Of a stretch of DNA of 64,000 nucleotides, positions 43,507-52,660 are shown one piece after another. The position numbers and the translations under genes were made by a program. This DNA is from Bacteroidales bacterium. GTDB lineage: Bacteria > Bacteroidota > Bacteroidia > Bacteroidales > P3. The DNA lies in assembly GCA_016281475.1 (NCBI GenBank), contig JAEEIS010000026.1, positions 1 to 64,000 on the forward strand. The letters are read 5' to 3'. Positions within the stretch are counted from its first letter, which is position 1; every line of letters begins with the position of its first letter. The notes beneath the pieces are model-generated. The model worked only from the letters and a program-made list of their open reading frames with translations, made no database searches and was not told where the DNA came from.

Positions 43507-44145
43507 ATGAAAGAAAGGCATAACTCATTGATAATTTTGAAGTCAACACTCGGAAGGCTCCCGTCGTATTATTGCGAAATCGAAAATCGCATAGCCCGTG
43601 GAGAGGAATTTGTCTCCTCCACCTCCATAGCCGAGAGCCTCGGCATCAACCCCGTGCAGGTACGCAAAGATTTGGCGAGTATCAGTTCCGAGCCCGGCCG
43701 CCCTAAAAAAGGGTTTCACATTGACAAATTGCTCGAAGATTTAAACAGATTCTTAGGATATGACCGCTACGACGAAGCCGTGCTGGTAGGTGTTGGCGCG
43801 CTAGGACATGTGCTGCTACACTACGGAGGCTTCGACAAATATGGCCTTGACATAGTGGCTGGTTTCGACATCGACCCCAAGGAAAAAAAGGTGGGCGAAA
43901 AGCATGTGCTTCACATAGATAAAATGGTCCCGTTCCTCAAACGCACGCACATCAACATCGGCATCATCGCCGTCCCCACTTCCGAAGCCCAAGGCGTGGC
44001 CGACATGCTGGTATCGGCAGGCATACAGGCTATCTGGAACTTCGCCCCCACCACGCTCAATCTGCCTGACAATATCCTTGTCAAAAACGAAAATCTCGCC
44101 GCCTCCCTCGCCGCCCTCTCCTCTGAACTGCACCGACGACGGTAG
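43507..44145 (+). CDS. rex: redox-sensing transcriptional repressor Rex
   Basis: About 212 residues from ATG 43507 (about 220 if ATG 43483 is used). The N-terminal winged helix (EEFVSSTSIAESLGINPVQVRKDLASI) precedes a Rossmann domain whose nucleotide loop is VGVGALGHVLLHYGG. The conserved domain-swap and Asn-Phe segments (IDKMVPFLKRTHINIGIIAVP, AIWNFAPTTLNLPDNI) follow. Rex binds NADH or NAD+ and represses anaerobic respiration genes when NAD+ is high. It lies just upstream of aspA-nqrA-F-frdCAB, the expected type of target. The C-terminus is short and basic (SSELHRRR). Confidence 0.9.
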   Translation: MKERHNSLIILKSTLGRLPSYYCEIENRIARGEEFVSSTSIAESLGINPVQVRKDLASISSEPGRPKKGFHIDKLLEDLNRFLGYDRYDEAVLVGVGALGHVLLHYGGFDKYGLDIVAGFDIDPKEKKVGEKHVLHIDKMVPFLKRTHINIGIIAVPTSEAQGVADMLVSAGIQAIWNFAPTTLNLPDNILVKNENLAASLAALSSELHRRR

Positions 44146-44189
44146 CCGCGACCAAAGATTTTTGATGAAAGAGAAATGGTATTTTCACT

Positions 44190-44207
44190 TTTTTTATCGA
44201 TAAAAAA
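44190..44207. promoter_or_regulatory. candidate operator palindrome upstream of aspA
   Basis: TTTTTTATCGATAAAAAA is an exact 18-bp palindrome about 22 bp upstream of the aspA -7 box, where a repressor or activator could act on the -33 region. With rex directly upstream, Rex is a candidate, but the site does not closely match Rex operators known to me. Inference only. Confidence 0.4.
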
Positions 44208-44229
44208 GGTATAATTGAAGAAAATGTCG

Positions 44230-44237
44230 TATATTTG
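44230..44237 (+). promoter_or_regulatory. aspA promoter (-7 TATATTTG)
   Basis: TATATTTG matches TAnnTTTG, giving an approximately 70-base leader containing the inverted repeat AAATAGA-AACG-TCTATTT (44245-44262). It probably drives the aspA-nqr operon. Confidence 0.7.
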
Positions 44238-44313
44238 CAGCGCCAAATAGAAACGTCTATTTGTGCAAAAATGCAAAATATCAATAGAATAAACATAAGA
44301 ATAACTTAGAAAA

Positions 44314-45729
44314 ATGACAAAAACTCAGAATTTTCGCGCCGAGAGCGACCTTCTCGGCACAAAAAACGTCCCTGAAGAGGCTTTATACGGTGTCCAAACG
44401 GCACGCGCCATGGAAAACTTTCATATCAGCGGCCAGTTGTTGAGCAACTACCCCAACTTTATACGCGGCATGGCATTCACCAAAAAGGCTGCAGCTATGG
44501 CCAACGTCGAGGTGGGTATGATTACCCCTGAGCAGGGCGAAGCCATCATGTGGGCTTGCGACCAACTGATAGACGGCAAACATCACGACCAATTCCCCAT
44601 TGACATGATTCAAGGAGGTGCCGGAACTTCCACCAACATGTGTGCCAACGAGGTGATTGCCAATCTCGCCCTGGAACGCATGGGACACCAGCGCGGCGAA
44701 TACCAGTACTGCTCGCCCAACGACGTGGTGAACGCCAGCCAGAGCACTAACGATGCCTACCCCTGCGCCATACACATGGCCCTTGCCCTCGAACATTTGA
44801 TTTTGATGCCCCATCTGGAACAGATGATTGCCTCACTCGACAGCAAGAGCAAGGAGTTTGCCCATGTCGTTAAGATGGGACGCACCCAGCTACAGGATGC
44901 CGTACCGATGACTCTCGGCCAGTCGTTTGGTGCTTTTGCAGACTCGCTGCGTGTGGAATATAAGAATTTGCGCCTCACGGCTGACGAGTTTCTCGTGGTC
45001 AACATGGGTGCCACCGCTATCGGTACGGGCATTTGCTCCAGACCGGGCTACAGCGAAGCCTGCGTCAAGGCTCTCCGCAAAATCACTGGGTGGAATATCT
45101 CACTGGCAGACAATCTTATAGAGGCTACCAGCGCCACCACTTGCATGATTGCCTATAGCGCAGCCTTGAAACGACTGGCTATTAAAATCAACAAGATGTG
45201 CAACGACTTGCGCCTCCTTTCCAGCGGCCCCCGCTGCGGCTTGAACGAAATCCATCTGCCCGAACGCCAACCAGGGTCGAGCATCATGCCCGGCAAGGTA
45301 AATCCTGTCATCCCCGAAGTGATGAACCAGGTGTGCTACCGTGTTATCGGTAACGACATGACCATAAGCCTCGCCAGCGACAACGGCCAGCTGGAGCTCA
45401 ATGTCATGGAACCCGTCATCGCCTACACCATCTTCGAAAGCATACATCTGCTTGAGAACGGCCTCGACACCTTGAGAACCCTCTGCATCGACGGCATTGT
45501 GGCCAACGAGGAGCGCTGCCGCCAACTGGTGGAGCACAGCATCGGCATCGTCACCATTCTCAACCCCATTATCGGTTACAAGCAGAGCACGAAGATAGCC
45601 AAGGAGGCTGCTGAGACTGGTAGAGGTGTGTACGAGCTGGTGTTGGAACACGGCCTGCTGACAAAAGAGCAGCTGGACCGCATCCTGAAGCCTGAGAACA
45701 TGATTAAACCTGTTGAAATAGAAATGTAA
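44314..45729 (+). CDS. aspA: aspartate ammonia-lyase (aspartase)
   Basis: A 471-residue fumarase/aspartase superfamily enzyme that splits aspartate into fumarate and ammonia. The catalytic loop GSSIMPGKVNPVIPEVMNQV starts at residue 321; the VIPEV form after NP marks aspartase, not class II fumarase. GTSTNMCANEVIANLA and the ASQSTNDAYPCA segment near the middle are also diagnostic. Fumarate made here can feed the fumarate reductase encoded in the same cluster. It is followed 11 bp later by nqrA, so they likely share a transcript. Confidence 0.95.
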   Translation: MTKTQNFRAESDLLGTKNVPEEALYGVQTARAMENFHISGQLLSNYPNFIRGMAFTKKAAAMANVEVGMITPEQGEAIMWACDQLIDGKHHDQFPIDMIQGGAGTSTNMCANEVIANLALERMGHQRGEYQYCSPNDVVNASQSTNDAYPCAIHMALALEHLILMPHLEQMIASLDSKSKEFAHVVKMGRTQLQDAVPMTLGQSFGAFADSLRVEYKNLRLTADEFLVVNMGATAIGTGICSRPGYSEACVKALRKITGWNISLADNLIEATSATTCMIAYSAALKRLAIKINKMCNDLRLLSSGPRCGLNEIHLPERQPGSSIMPGKVNPVIPEVMNQVCYRVIGNDMTISLASDNGQLELNVMEPVIAYTIFESIHLLENGLDTLRTLCIDGIVANEERCRQLVEHSIGIVTILNPIIGYKQSTKIAKEAAETGRGVYELVLEHGLLTKEQLDRILKPENMIKPVEIEM

Positions 45730-45740
45730 AATAGTTTGTT

Positions 45741-47147
45741 ATGATAAAAATCAAGAAAGGTCTTGACTTGCCGATAGCCGGTGTCGCGGAGCGTGAGATT
45801 ACTTACGCCCACGACATCGGCTCATACGCCGTGCGGCCGACAGACTATGTGGGGTTGATCCCCCGGCTGTTGGTGGCAGAGGGCGACAGGGTCTCGGCAG
45901 GTGAAGCACTGTTGTGCGACAAAAACGACGAGCGTGTGCGATTTGTTTCGCCTGTGAGCGGTGTGGTGAAGAGGGTGGTGCGCGGAGAGAAGCGCAAGCT
46001 GCTGGCCGTCGTGGTGGAGCGTGACGGTGACATGGCGACAGCTGCCTGCCAGAAAGGTACGCTCAGGGAGTCGATGCTGTGGCAAGGGCTGTGGCCTATG
46101 CTGAGGCAAAGGCCTTTCGGTACGGTGGCCAACCCTGACGACACCCCCAAGGCCATTGTGGTGAGCTGTTTCGACAGCGCACCGCTGGCACCCGACTACG
46201 ACTTTGCCTTACGGGGTCGTGAGCAGGACTTGTGCAAGGGGTTGGAGGCTTTGGCTTCGCTCGGCGCAGGCTGCCTGTATGTGTGTTTCCGACCGGGACA
46301 ACGACTGGCAACGGCGGTAGGACAATATGCCCCGCTGCATCGCGACGATGTGAGGACCGTGTTTGTCGAGGGGCCTCACCCGGCAGGGAATGTGGGCACG
46401 CAGATTGCACAGCTTTGCCCCATCAACAAGGGCGAAACGGTGTGGACCATGACACCGCAGGATGTGGCCGTGCTGGGGCACTGGGTAGAGACTGGCGAGT
46501 ATCGCCCGGAGCGTGTGATAGCCGTGGCAGGCCCACAGGCGAAAAATCCGCACTACTACCGCATTATGGCGGGGGCGAGCATGGAGCGTATTGTGCGTTC
46601 GCAGATGCTGAATCCCGACTACCCCGCATTGACGATGACCGACGAGAGCCTGAAACAGGTCCGTGTGGTGTCGGGCAATGTGTTGAGCGGGGAACAGATT
46701 TCCCCGGACGGTTTTATCGGTGCATACGACAGCCTGCTGACTCTGCTGCCCGAAGGCAACTATTACGACTTTATGGGATGGCTGTTGCCGGGTTTGAATA
46801 AGTACAGTTTCAGCCGCACCTTTGTGTCGGGGTTCCTGCAGTTGCTACGCAAGGCGAAGTTGATACATGACGAGGTGATTGACTATCGCTTCGACACCAG
46901 TATGCACGGCGGAGTGCGTCCGCTAGTGTTCACGGGGGATATGGAGCGGGTGTTCCCGTTCGACATCTACCCGCTGCAGCTGCTGAAGGCCTGCATGGTG
47001 GGTGATGTGGAGCTGATGGAGAAGCTGGGCATCTACGAGGTGGAGCCGGAAGACTTTGCCCTGTGTGAGTTTATCGACCCGTCAAAGACCGAGATGCAGG
47101 CGGTGATTAGAGAGGCTTTGGAGAAATTAAGAAAGGAGGCCCTGTGA
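45741..47147 (+). CDS. nqrA: Na+-translocating NADH:quinone reductase subunit A
   Basis: A 468-residue NqrA, the large peripheral subunit of the Na+-NQR complex. It begins MIKIKKGLDLPIAGVAE, with ITYAHDIGSYAVRPTDYVGL and DRVSAGEALLCDK (a barrel-sandwich hybrid domain) and continues with PHPAGNVGTQIAQL and FVSGFLQLLRKAK. The overall length is normal. First of six consecutive nqr genes that overlap or abut. No transmembrane segment. Confidence 0.95.
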   Translation: MIKIKKGLDLPIAGVAEREITYAHDIGSYAVRPTDYVGLIPRLLVAEGDRVSAGEALLCDKNDERVRFVSPVSGVVKRVVRGEKRKLLAVVVERDGDMATAACQKGTLRESMLWQGLWPMLRQRPFGTVANPDDTPKAIVVSCFDSAPLAPDYDFALRGREQDLCKGLEALASLGAGCLYVCFRPGQRLATAVGQYAPLHRDDVRTVFVEGPHPAGNVGTQIAQLCPINKGETVWTMTPQDVAVLGHWVETGEYRPERVIAVAGPQAKNPHYYRIMAGASMERIVRSQMLNPDYPALTMTDESLKQVRVVSGNVLSGEQISPDGFIGAYDSLLTLLPEGNYYDFMGWLLPGLNKYSFSRTFVSGFLQLLRKAKLIHDEVIDYRFDTSMHGGVRPLVFTGDMERVFPFDIYPLQLLKACMVGDVELMEKLGIYEVEPEDFALCEFIDPSKTEMQAVIREALEKLRKEAL

Positions 47148-48328
47148 TGTTTGAGAAGTTAAGATCGTTCATAGACAAGATTAAGCCCAACTTTGTTGAA
47201 GGGGGCAAATTTGCCTGGCTGCAGAGCACCTTTGAGGCGTTTGAGACCTTTGCCTTCACCCCCAACACGGTGACGGCCAGGGGCAGCCATGTGCGTGACG
47301 CAGTGGACATGAAACGTGCCATGATAACGGTGGTGATAGCGTTGCTGCCCGCCTTGCTTTTCGGCATGTGGAACACGGGCTACCAGACTTCGCTGACGGC
47401 GGAATGGTGGCCTTACGAACAAGGGAGTGCTGCCAGCTGGTGGTACTGCCTGTGGTTTGGCTTTTTGAGAATGCTGCCATTGATAGTGGTGTCGTATGTG
47501 GTGGGCTTGGGCATAGAGTTTATGTTCGCCCAGATACGTCATCACGAGGTGAACGAGGGCTATCTGGTGACGGGACTGATTATCCCGATGATAGTGCCTG
47601 TCACCACTCCGTTGTGGCAGTTGGCACTGGCGGTGGCATTCGCCGTGGTGCTGGGCAAGGAGGTGTTTGGCGGTTCGGGCATGAACTTCCTGAACCCCGC
47701 CTTGGTGGCGAGGGCATTCCTGTTTTTCAGCTATCCCACCCACATGTCGGGCGACACGGTGTGGATTGCTGCCGACTTGTGGGGCAGCGACGCCATAGCG
47801 GGTGCCACCCCGCTGGGAGAGCTGGCGGCAGGCACGATGCCAAAAGCCTCAGTAATGGACATGCTGATAGGAACCATTCCGGGCAGCACCTGCGAGACAT
47901 CGGTGATAGCCATCCTGTTGGGCGCACTGGTGCTGTTGGTAAGCGGCATAGGCAGTTGGCGCACCATGCTGGCGGTGATGCTTGGCGGTGGTGCAATGGG
48001 ACTGCTGTTTAACTGCATCGGTGCTAACGCCTATATGCAGTTGCCGTTCTACTACCACTATTTGATGGGAGGCTTCATGTTCGGTGCCGTGTTTATGGCC
48101 ACCGACCCCGTTACATCGGCCCAGACCAACACGGGCAAGTGGATATACGGCCTGTTGATAGGCCTGTTTGCCGTGTTGCTGCGAGTGGTTAACCCCGCCT
48201 ACCCAGAAGGGATGATGTTGAGCATACTGCTAATGAACAGCTTTGCCCCGCTGATTGACCATTGTGTGGTGGCACGGAATATAAGGCGGCGAGCGAAGCG
48301 AGCCGCGAGAAAGGAGGCTAGGGTATGA
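47147..48328 (+). CDS. nqrB: Na+-translocating NADH:quinone reductase subunit B
   Basis: About 393 residues, a multi-span membrane subunit of Na+-NQR that carries covalent FMN. The FMN threonine should be Thr 221 in AIAGATPLGEL. Hydrophobic segments include ALLPALLFGMWNTGY, MLPLIVVSYVVGLGIEF and ALAVAFAVVLGKEVFGGSG. The family-typical MATDPVTSAQTNTGKWIYGLLIGL is near the C-terminus. I use ATG 47147, which overlaps the nqrA TGA by one base and has AGGAGG just upstream, one of the few clear Shine-Dalgarno sequences in the window. Confidence 0.95.
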   Translation: MFEKLRSFIDKIKPNFVEGGKFAWLQSTFEAFETFAFTPNTVTARGSHVRDAVDMKRAMITVVIALLPALLFGMWNTGYQTSLTAEWWPYEQGSAASWWYCLWFGFLRMLPLIVVSYVVGLGIEFMFAQIRHHEVNEGYLVTGLIIPMIVPVTTPLWQLALAVAFAVVLGKEVFGGSGMNFLNPALVARAFLFFSYPTHMSGDTVWIAADLWGSDAIAGATPLGELAAGTMPKASVMDMLIGTIPGSTCETSVIAILLGALVLLVSGIGSWRTMLAVMLGGGAMGLLFNCIGANAYMQLPFYYHYLMGGFMFGAVFMATDPVTSAQTNTGKWIYGLLIGLFAVLLRVVNPAYPEGMMLSILLMNSFAPLIDHCVVARNIRRRAKRAARKEARV

Positions 48329-48915
48329 AGAATTTTAGCAACAGGTATATCTTTACCTACTCCGCCGTATTGGTGGCATTGGTGGCATTGGTGCTGACGG
48401 CAGTCAGCGTAAGCCTAAAGCCTTTGCAGCAACGCAACCAACGGGTGGAGCAGAAACAGATGATTCTTAAAACCATTGGCATTGCAAGTACACCCAACGA
48501 TGCCGAAGAGCTGTATGCCAAGCATATTGAGGAGTGTGAGGAAGAGGGACTACCCTACTACCGCTACGATGGCGGTGTGGTAGTGCCAATGCACGGCAAT
48601 GGGCTATGGGGTCCTATCTGGGGCTACATGGCACTCGACAGCAACATGACCGTAGTGGGTGCCGTGTTCGACCACAAGGGCGAGACCCCCGGACTGGGTG
48701 GCGAGATTGCCACCGAGCAGTTTGCCTCCCGTTTTGTAGGCAAAAGCATGAGCAAGGAACCCATTCGTTTGAAGAAAAATGCCGACAAGTCGTCGCCCTA
48801 CGAAGTGGATGCCATCAGTGGGGGCACGATGACCAGCAACGGCGTTACCGACATGTTGGAAGCGACGCACAAACAGTATTTCACCCTATTATTTGGCTGC
48901 CATGATGAAAAATAA
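48325..48915 (+). CDS. nqrC: Na+-translocating NADH:quinone reductase subunit C
   Basis: A 196-residue NqrC with one N-terminal membrane segment (YIFTYSAVLVALVALVLTAVSVSL) and a periplasmic FMN domain. DAISGGTMTSNGV carries the covalent-FMN threonine, Thr 168, in the S-G-x-T-x-T/S pattern. GNGLWGPIWGYMALDSN and GETPGLGGEIATEQF are conserved. Its ATG overlaps the nqrB stop (ATGA), with AAGGAGG upstream. It is shorter than proteobacterial NqrC but in the Bacteroidetes range as far as I can judge. Confidence 0.94.
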   Translation: MKNFSNRYIFTYSAVLVALVALVLTAVSVSLKPLQQRNQRVEQKQMILKTIGIASTPNDAEELYAKHIEECEEEGLPYYRYDGGVVVPMHGNGLWGPIWGYMALDSNMTVVGAVFDHKGETPGLGGEIATEQFASRFVGKSMSKEPIRLKKNADKSSPYEVDAISGGTMTSNGVTDMLEATHKQYFTLLFGCHDEK

Positions 48916-49528
48916 GAATTGGAAATTGATAACACTGCCGTTCAACAAGCAGAACCCTATCACGGTGCAGGTGCTGGGTGTCTGTTCATGTCTGGCGGTG
49001 ACGGCGCAACTGAAACCCGCCGTGGTGATGGCCCTGTCGGTGACGGTGGTGGTGGCGTTGGCAAACTTGATTATCTCGCTGTTGCGAAAAACCATACCGC
49101 CCCGCATCCGCATCATCGTGCAGCTGGTGGTGGTGTCGATGTTGGTGGTGCTGGTAGACCAGGTGCTGAAGGCCTATATGTACGATGTCAGCAAACAGCT
49201 TTCGGTATTCGTGGGCTTGATTATCACCAACTGCATCGTGATGGGAAGGCTTGAAGCCTTTGCCATGAGCAACCCTCCGTTGCCATCGCTCTTGGACGGC
49301 ATTGGCAATGGACTAGGCTACAGTGTGGTGTTGGTGACGCTCGGCTTTGTGCGCGAGCTGTTGGGCAGTGGCACACTATGGGGCTATCCCGTGATGGAAA
49401 GACTAGGGCTGTATAGTATAGGCTACGAGAACAACGGCCTGATGATTATGCCTCCGATGGCGTTAATATTGGTGGGCATCATCATCTGGATACATCGAAC
49501 CAGAAACAAAGACTTACAAGAACAATAG
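48902..49528 (+). CDS. nqrD: Na+-translocating NADH:quinone reductase subunit D
   Basis: About 208 residues with six membrane segments, related to RnfE. SVFVGLIITNCIVMGRLEAFAMSNPPLPSLLDGIGNGLGY is the conserved core with the Cys (TNCIVMGR) that ligates the intramembrane Fe site together with NqrE. The start is ATG 48902 or 48905, overlapping the nqrC end by about 14 bp. Translational coupling is likely. Confidence 0.95.
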   Translation: MMKNKNWKLITLPFNKQNPITVQVLGVCSCLAVTAQLKPAVVMALSVTVVVALANLIISLLRKTIPPRIRIIVQLVVVSMLVVLVDQVLKAYMYDVSKQLSVFVGLIITNCIVMGRLEAFAMSNPPLPSLLDGIGNGLGYSVVLVTLGFVRELLGSGTLWGYPVMERLGLYSIGYENNGLMIMPPMALILVGIIIWIHRTRNKDLQEQ

Positions 49529-49531
49529 GCT

Positions 49532-50146
49532 ATGGATTACATCAACATATTCATCAAATCGGTCTTTGTTGACAATATGATATTCGCCTTCTTTCTAGGC
49601 ATGTGTTCCTATTTGGCGGTATCGAAAACAGTGAAGACCTCTGCGGGGCTGGGCATAGCGGTAACATTCGTGTTGCTCATCACCGTGCCAGTAAACTATC
49701 TTATCAACAAATACCTGCTCTCGCCGGGTGCCTTGGCGTGGCTCAGTCCGCGGCTGGCTGAAGTAGACCTCTCGTTCCTCAGCCTCATCATGTTTATCGC
49801 GGTCATTGCCGCCATCGTGCAGATTGTTGAGATGGTGATTGAACGTTTCAGCCCTGCGCTATACAACTCGCTGGGCATCTTCTTGCCGCTGATAGCGGTG
49901 AACTGCGCCGTGTTGAGCGGCTCGCTCTTCATGCAGGAGCGGGGCTACGCCAACATCGGCGAGGCCACCTGCTTTGCCTTGGGCAGCGGCGTAGGCTGGT
50001 TTCTTGCCATCGTGGCCATTGCCGCCATACGCGAAAAATTGCGCTACAGTGCCATTCCCCCTGCACTGCGGGGTGTGGGCATCACCTTTATTATCACCGG
50101 CCTTATGGGCTTGGCATTTATGTCATTTATGGGAGTGAAACTATGA
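49532..50146 (+). CDS. nqrE: Na+-translocating NADH:quinone reductase subunit E
   Basis: A 204-residue membrane subunit homologous to NqrD and RnfA in inverted topology. [13 protein letters not shown] holds one Fe-ligand Cys and [14 protein letters not shown] the other. [23 protein letters not shown] and the closing [14 protein letters not shown] are typical. It starts 3 bp after the nqrD stop and ends in an ATGA overlap with nqrF. Confidence 0.96.
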   Translation: MDYINIFIKSVFVDNMIFAFFLGMCSYLAVSKTVKTSAGLGIAVTFVLLITVPVNYLINKYLLSPGALAWLSPRLAEVDLSFLSLIMFIAVIAAIVQIVEMVIERFSPALYNSLGIFLPLIAVNCAVLSGSLFMQERGYANIGEATCFALGSGVGWFLAIVAIAAIREKLRYSAIPPALRGVGITFIITGLMGLAFMSFMGVKL

Positions 50147-51432
50147 CAACAACTACTCTTATCACCGCCATCGTCGTCATGCTGGCAGTCGTCATCCTGT
50201 TGGTGACGCTGCTACTTGTGCTACGCAACAAACTGCTGCCCACGGGCAATGTCACCATTACCATCAACGACGACAAACAACTCACCGTACCCACGGGCAA
50301 CTCGCTCATTTCCACCCTTGCCCAGCAACAGATATACCTACCCTCTGCCTGTGGGGGCAAAGGGTCGTGCGGCCAGTGCAAGTGCCGTGTGCTTTCGGGC
50401 GGAGGCTCCATCCTCCCCACTGAGGTGGGCTTCTTCACCCGCAAACAGCAGCAGGAGGGTTGGCGTCTGGGCTGTCAGGTCAAGGTCAAAGAGGACATGA
50501 AGATAGCCTTGCCACCGTCTATACTCAGCATTAAGAAATACGAGTGTACCGTGGTATCCAACCGCAACGTCGCCACCTTCATCAAAGAGTTCAAGGTGCA
50601 GCTGCCTCCAGGCGAGCACATGGACTTCGAACCAGGCTCATACGCCCAGATAGAGATACCCAAGTTTGACCTCCGCTACGCCGACTTCGACCGCAGCCTT
50701 ATCACCGACACCTATCTGCCCGCATGGGAGAAAAACCACCTGTTTGACCTCCGTTGCAGCAACAGCGAACCCACCACCCGTGCCTACTCTATGGCCAATT
50801 ATCCTGCCGAGGGCGACGTGTTTATGCTCACCGTGCGCATCGCCACACCGCCCCTCAAGCCCGACCGCTCTGGCTTTATGAATGTCAACCCCGGCATAGC
50901 ATCCAGCTACATCTTCTCGCTCAAGCCGGGCGACAAAGTCACCATGTCGGGCCCCTACGGCGAATTCCATATCAAGCAACACCCCGAAGAACTTGAAAAC
51001 GGACAATCGAAAGTGGAAATGATTTGGGTGGGCGGTGGTGCCGGCATGGCCCCGCTCCGTGCTCAGATTATGCACATGACCCGTACACTCCACACCACCG
51101 ACCGTGCCATGCACTTCTTCTATGGCGCCCGCGCCTTAAACGAAGTGTTCTATCTCGACGACTTCCGCCAATTGGAGAAAGACTTCCCCAACTTCCACTT
51201 CCATCTGGCCCTCGACCGCCCGGACCCTGCTGCCGACCAAGCAGGCATACCCTACACAGCCGGATTCGTCCATCAAGTGATGCTCGACACCTACCTCCGC
51301 AACCACCCCGCCCCTGAAGACATCGACTACTACATGTGCGGCCCCGGCCCCATGAGCGCGGCGGTAGTCAACATGCTCGACAACCTAGGTGTTCCACCCG
51401 AAAACATCCTATACGACGATTTCGGAGGCTGA
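50143..51432 (+). CDS. nqrF: Na+-translocating NADH:quinone reductase subunit F
   Basis: A 429-residue NADH-oxidising subunit. It has an N-terminal anchor ([23 protein letters not shown]) and a [2Fe-2S] ferredoxin domain ([14 protein letters not shown] with a later Cys in RLGCQVKVK). An FAD domain follows ([12 protein letters not shown]) and an NAD domain ([18 protein letters not shown] and [17 protein letters not shown]). The last residues, ILYDDFGG, are the typical C-terminus. It ends the nqr operon; frdC follows behind its own promoter. Confidence 0.97.
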   Translation: MTTTTLITAIVVMLAVVILLVTLLLVLRNKLLPTGNVTITINDDKQLTVPTGNSLISTLAQQQIYLPSACGGKGSCGQCKCRVLSGGGSILPTEVGFFTRKQQQEGWRLGCQVKVKEDMKIALPPSILSIKKYECTVVSNRNVATFIKEFKVQLPPGEHMDFEPGSYAQIEIPKFDLRYADFDRSLITDTYLPAWEKNHLFDLRCSNSEPTTRAYSMANYPAEGDVFMLTVRIATPPLKPDRSGFMNVNPGIASSYIFSLKPGDKVTMSGPYGEFHIKQHPEELENGQSKVEMIWVGGGAGMAPLRAQIMHMTRTLHTTDRAMHFFYGARALNEVFYLDDFRQLEKDFPNFHFHLALDRPDPAADQAGIPYTAGFVHQVMLDTYLRNHPAPEDIDYYMCGPGPMSAAVVNMLDNLGVPPENILYDDFGG

Positions 51433-51530
51433 CCGCCTAGGGCGCTAACAACTAAGTGTTAGCTGCCACCCAATCCTTCAACCCCTCCAACCTTCAATCG
51501 AAAAAAACAATACAATTACACAAAAAAGAG

Positions 51531-51538
51531 TATCTTTG
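51531..51538 (+). promoter_or_regulatory. frdC promoter (-7 TATCTTTG)
   Basis: TATCTTTG lies 46 bp before the frdC ATG (51585), so frdCAB can be transcribed independently of nqr. No clear TTTG at -33. Confidence 0.7.
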
Positions 51539-51584
51539 CAAAATCATAGCCACCCACGGCCATGCGTATATAATACTAACAAAT

Positions 51585-52550
51585 ATGAACTTACCCAAAA
51601 TCCATTCCATCACAAAGAAGATATGCGTCGCCCTCTTGGGCGGATTTCTGCTCATCTTCCTGCTGTTTCATGCCTGCGCCAACCTATGCATCCTGCGTCA
51701 CGACGACGGTGCCTGGTACAGTGCCTTCTGCCATTTTATGGGCACCAACTATGTGGTCAAAGTGTTCGAAATTGTGCTGCTGGCCACCATCCTGCTGCAC
51801 ATCGCCTTCACCGTGTGGCTCTGGGTCACCAACCGTATGGCACGCCCGGTGCGCTACCACAAGCGTAGCAAAAGCACCACCCACACCACGTCGAAACTTA
51901 TGATGTGGACGGGCATACTGATTTTCGCCTGCCTGATACTCCACTTCACCGACTTCTACTTCGTGAAGTTGGGCTGGGTTGAAGGGCAGTATATGGTGAA
52001 AGTGGAGGACGTGCACAACGAAGAGGTTGATGCCTTGCAGCAAGCTGCCATGCAATACGGCCTCAGTCCCGAAGAATTTATCAAGACCAACGAAGAGCAG
52101 TTGGAAATGTACCAAGGGCAACTCTCTGCCGAGCAGATGGACGAAATAAAGGCCGAATTAGACAAGCTGCGCGCCGCAGTGCCGGCAGCCAGCCTCCTCG
52201 CCCGAGCCGCAGAAGAGGAGATGTATTCGGCTGACCGAAAGTGGATACGGCACCTCAACAAGGACGACAAGGACGTGCTTGAAACCGCCATCGAGGGGCT
52301 GGACGTAGAACCCGACTTCTACTACATGGCCCGTGAGAAGTTCAAGAGCCCGTGGATTGTGTTCTGCTACCTCGTTTTCTTCGTCATCGTGTGGATGCAC
52401 ATGCGCCATGCATTCCCCTCCGCATTCCAGACTCTGGGACTCAACAACTACAAATACAGTAACATCATTGAAATCCTCGGCCAAATATATGCCTGGGTGG
52501 TATGCCTGATGTTTGCCGCCGTGGTGATATTGGTTTTTTTAGGACTATAA
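51585..52550 (+). CDS. frdC: fumarate reductase / succinate dehydrogenase cytochrome b subunit with a large insertion
   Basis: 321 residues, a di-heme cytochrome b anchor of quinol:fumarate reductase. I start at ATG 51585 (MNLPKIHSITKKICVALLGG). Helices near 15-30, 58-80, 105-125, 255-275 and 298-319 bear His candidates for heme (LLFHAC, LLHIAF, LILHFTDF, MHMRHAF). Between helix 3 and helix 4, residues about 142-248 form a Glu/Gln-rich predicted helical segment (VHNEEVDALQQAAMQYGLSP and MDEIKAELDKLRAAVP). Bacteroides relatives as I know them are about 230 residues and go directly from KVED to the next helix. frdA follows. Confidence 0.88.
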   Translation: MNLPKIHSITKKICVALLGGFLLIFLLFHACANLCILRHDDGAWYSAFCHFMGTNYVVKVFEIVLLATILLHIAFTVWLWVTNRMARPVRYHKRSKSTTHTTSKLMMWTGILIFACLILHFTDFYFVKLGWVEGQYMVKVEDVHNEEVDALQQAAMQYGLSPEEFIKTNEEQLEMYQGQLSAEQMDEIKAELDKLRAAVPAASLLARAAEEEMYSADRKWIRHLNKDDKDVLETAIEGLDVEPDFYYMAREKFKSPWIVFCYLVFFVIVWMHMRHAFPSAFQTLGLNNYKYSNIIEILGQIYAWVVCLMFAAVVILVFLGL

Positions 52551-52660
52551 ACAATTAGCGAATAGCGAATTGTGAATTGTGAACAGACGACACTCCGCAA
52601 CAGCCCAAATTCACCATTCACCATTCCCTATCACTATTCACTAATCACAATTCACATAAC

